A program made the position numbers and the translations under genes. From the NCBI GenBank assembly GCA_947247005.1, contig OX365944.1, forward strand, positions 25,209,501-25,273,500: a DNA stretch of 64,000 nt, given 5' to 3'. Positions 62,687 to 64,000 of this stretch are shown piece after piece. The notes beneath the pieces are model-generated. The model saw only the letters and a program-made list of their open reading frames with translations. It did no database searches and was not told the origin of the DNA. The number at the start of each line of letters is the position of its first letter. Position 1 is the first letter of the stretch. Source of the stretch: Spisula solida (Eukaryota; Mollusca; Bivalvia; Venerida; Mactridae).

Positions 62687-64000
62687 ATGAACGAAGCGAA
62701 GAGCGAGAGTACCCCAATTAACATGTCCAGTATTTTATCGCCGAGTGTGGCACAATACTTGCACCCGGATTATCTTCAACCACTCCCAACAACAGTAAGT
62801 ACTTGGCATTTAAAATTACAATATCATGAATAGTCATGAAGTGATTACATTACGTAAACATTGTTGTTGCTGTTGTTGTTATTTGGTTTAAAAGCAACGT
62901 GCCAGATCAAACATATTTATTCAATCAACAGCTTTGTGGCTTCTGATATCAATCCACTGAAATGTTGTTTTGTAATTAACTTGCGTCGTAACTTTGAGAA
63001 CAATATGAACATTGTTTCGTTGTTGACGTTAAACTGACAGCATCATATTGAAGCTTTAAAAATATTTGAAATTAGGTGACTGTCGATGATTGAATGAATT
63101 AAATACAAACATGTTTCAGTTTAGACATGTTTACGTTTACGTTTATGCCATGGTATTGTTTATAAACAACATGAACACTCATAAACATCATTTGTACATA
63201 ACAAACGGCGTTTATGAGTATGACAGACTAACACTGTACAACAAATAGGAATCATGTCTATGGCTTATTGAAAAATATATAAAAATATCTGAATTCATAT
63301 TGTGAAATAAAATGAATCCAAATCCCTTAGTGTTCTCAAGTTTTTGAAAGCTCTTCACACACCGTGATCATTTAATGCTATATTATGACAAAGCCATTCC
63401 ATATTTCGTGCTGATATCAAGTTTTTTCTCACCGATTCATCTCCGATATATGATACAGCGCTGGAACATTTTGCACCCGTCGCCTAATTGTAGCTTTTAG
63501 ATCGATTTTCTGTCTATAATGACTGTAACATGCCGGTGAATGTGCTAATTTGTAAATGAGACCATTCTATTGGAATTATTGATAACTAGGCTTGTATCCG
63601 ATCATCAGTCATCACACTCATTAATTGATCCAGCGGTAGTTTCTTTGTTCGCCTCTCCAGTCCTCCTGTCTCTGGTACTACACTGTCTCTCCAAAACATT
63701 ATCCTAATTAATGACCAATATTTCTCTACACTTTTTCTCCGTCGTGAAGCTTTTATTCAATTGAGGTAGTTACAGTTTTTGTAGTAGGTTTATATTAAAT
63801 TTCCAATAAATTGAATGATATAATAAGGGAATTATTCAATACTAGATCATATGTATTAATGTTGTTGTTCTATTTCTAGCTAGCAAATTACATCACAGAA
63901 ACAGGCTACTCCTTTTGAAACAGATCATGTCAATTCTTAATCAACCCATTTGGCTTACATGTTATCATATTTTCTATTTGCAGTTGGATGCGAAGAAAAG
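62687..64000 (+). CDS. ZNF503/ZNF703-like (noc/elB): NET-family zinc-finger transcription factor (Noc/Elbow, ZNF503/ZNF703-like), 5' part: exon 1 and start of exon 2
   Basis: Exon 1 is 62687-62794 (36 codons) and exon 2 starts at 63984, running off the window after 17 bases. The first exon begins MNEAKSESTP and ends LHPDYLQPLPTT, directly followed by a gtaagt donor. The intron ends in a pyrimidine-rich stretch and cag, and exon 2 opens LDAKK in the same phase (phase 0). LQPLP-(S/T)T followed by LDAKKSPLALLAQTC is the N-terminal signature I know from the NET family (Noc, Elbow, Tlp-1; vertebrate ZNF503/ZNF703), which are Groucho-binding nuclear repressors with one C2H2 finger and a C-terminal buttonhead-like region. 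Those later domains lie outside the window. ATG 62687 is the first in-frame ATG and has A at -3; Met13 is an alternative start. The N-terminus is short compared with vertebrate members, which I recall as carrying extra residues before LDAKK. The call depends on only about 20 diagnostic residues, but they fit across a consensus splice junction. Confidence 0.78.
62795..63983 (+). other. First intron of the NET-family gene
   Basis: The 1,189-base intron starts gtaagt and ends ttctatttgcag. It has a short (gtt)n-like run near 62861-62881 and is otherwise AT-rich single-copy sequence. The stretch 63590-63740 is less AT-biased and contains several homeodomain-type cores (attaattgatc, cctaattaatgacc), so it could hold an intronic enhancer. 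That is inference, since conservation cannot be tested here. Confidence 0.7.

Overview
The window looks like 64 kb of AT-rich nuclear DNA from a marine mollusc, most likely a bivalve. This rests on the spliced gene at the right edge, tRNA-derived SINEs, LINE tails with (ATT)n ends, many short inverted-repeat DNA transposons, very abundant minisatellites, and a repeat at 4.87-5.67 kb of a type I associate with bivalve genomes. Nothing looks bacterial or viral: there are no operons, no Shine-Dalgarno-led ORFs and no phage genes. The species cannot be fixed from sequence alone.

The only protein gene I recognise is at the right end on the + strand. A first coding exon (62687-62794) encodes a 36-residue N-terminus containing LHPDYLQPLPTT. 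It ends at a gtaagt donor, and the next exon opens at 63984 with LDAKK after a cag acceptor. Joined in phase 0 this gives the conserved N-terminal block of the NET family of zinc-finger transcriptional repressors (Noc/Elbow in insects, ZNF503/ZNF703 in vertebrates). The roughly 62 kb upstream hold no convincing gene and read as the 5' gene desert of this developmental regulator. Candidate regulatory elements (paired CCAAT boxes and a GC box just upstream; a perfect RFX X-box, a palindromic E-box and an octamer at 30.86-31.04 kb; a PBX/MEIS composite site at 11.93 kb) sit among repeats.

Layout: 0-5.7 kb SINE fragment, decayed reading frame, two inverted-repeat elements and the bivalve-type repeat. 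6-8.2 kb: 61-bp and 20-bp arrays. 9.6-18.7 kb: three related Tigger/pogo-like short elements (the third internally expanded into a minisatellite) and two GAT-triplet tracts. 18.9-28.6 kb: two copies of a SINE with a shortened tRNA head, a 24-bp-TIR element, a 43/86-bp array, a 20-bp array and a 66-bp array. 30-35.3 kb: interspersed repeat, X-box cluster, LINE 3' end and a 46-bp array. 37.0-46.1 kb: a 9-kb, 52-bp satellite of about 173 copies with higher-order duplications at exact multiples of 52 bp. 47-60 kb: hairpin element, head-to-head 17-bp arrays, LINE tail, possible orphan exon, SINE, pentanucleotide tract, and two copies of one MITE family, one nested in another repeat. 60-64 kb: proximal promoter, first exon and first intron of the NET-family gene.

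Most of the window is therefore non-coding. The strongest points for follow-up are the NET gene assignment, the higher-order structure of the 52-bp satellite, the minisatellite grown inside a transposon, the head-to-head 17-bp arrays around a palindrome, and the nested MITE with a likely empty-site relative at 30 kb.
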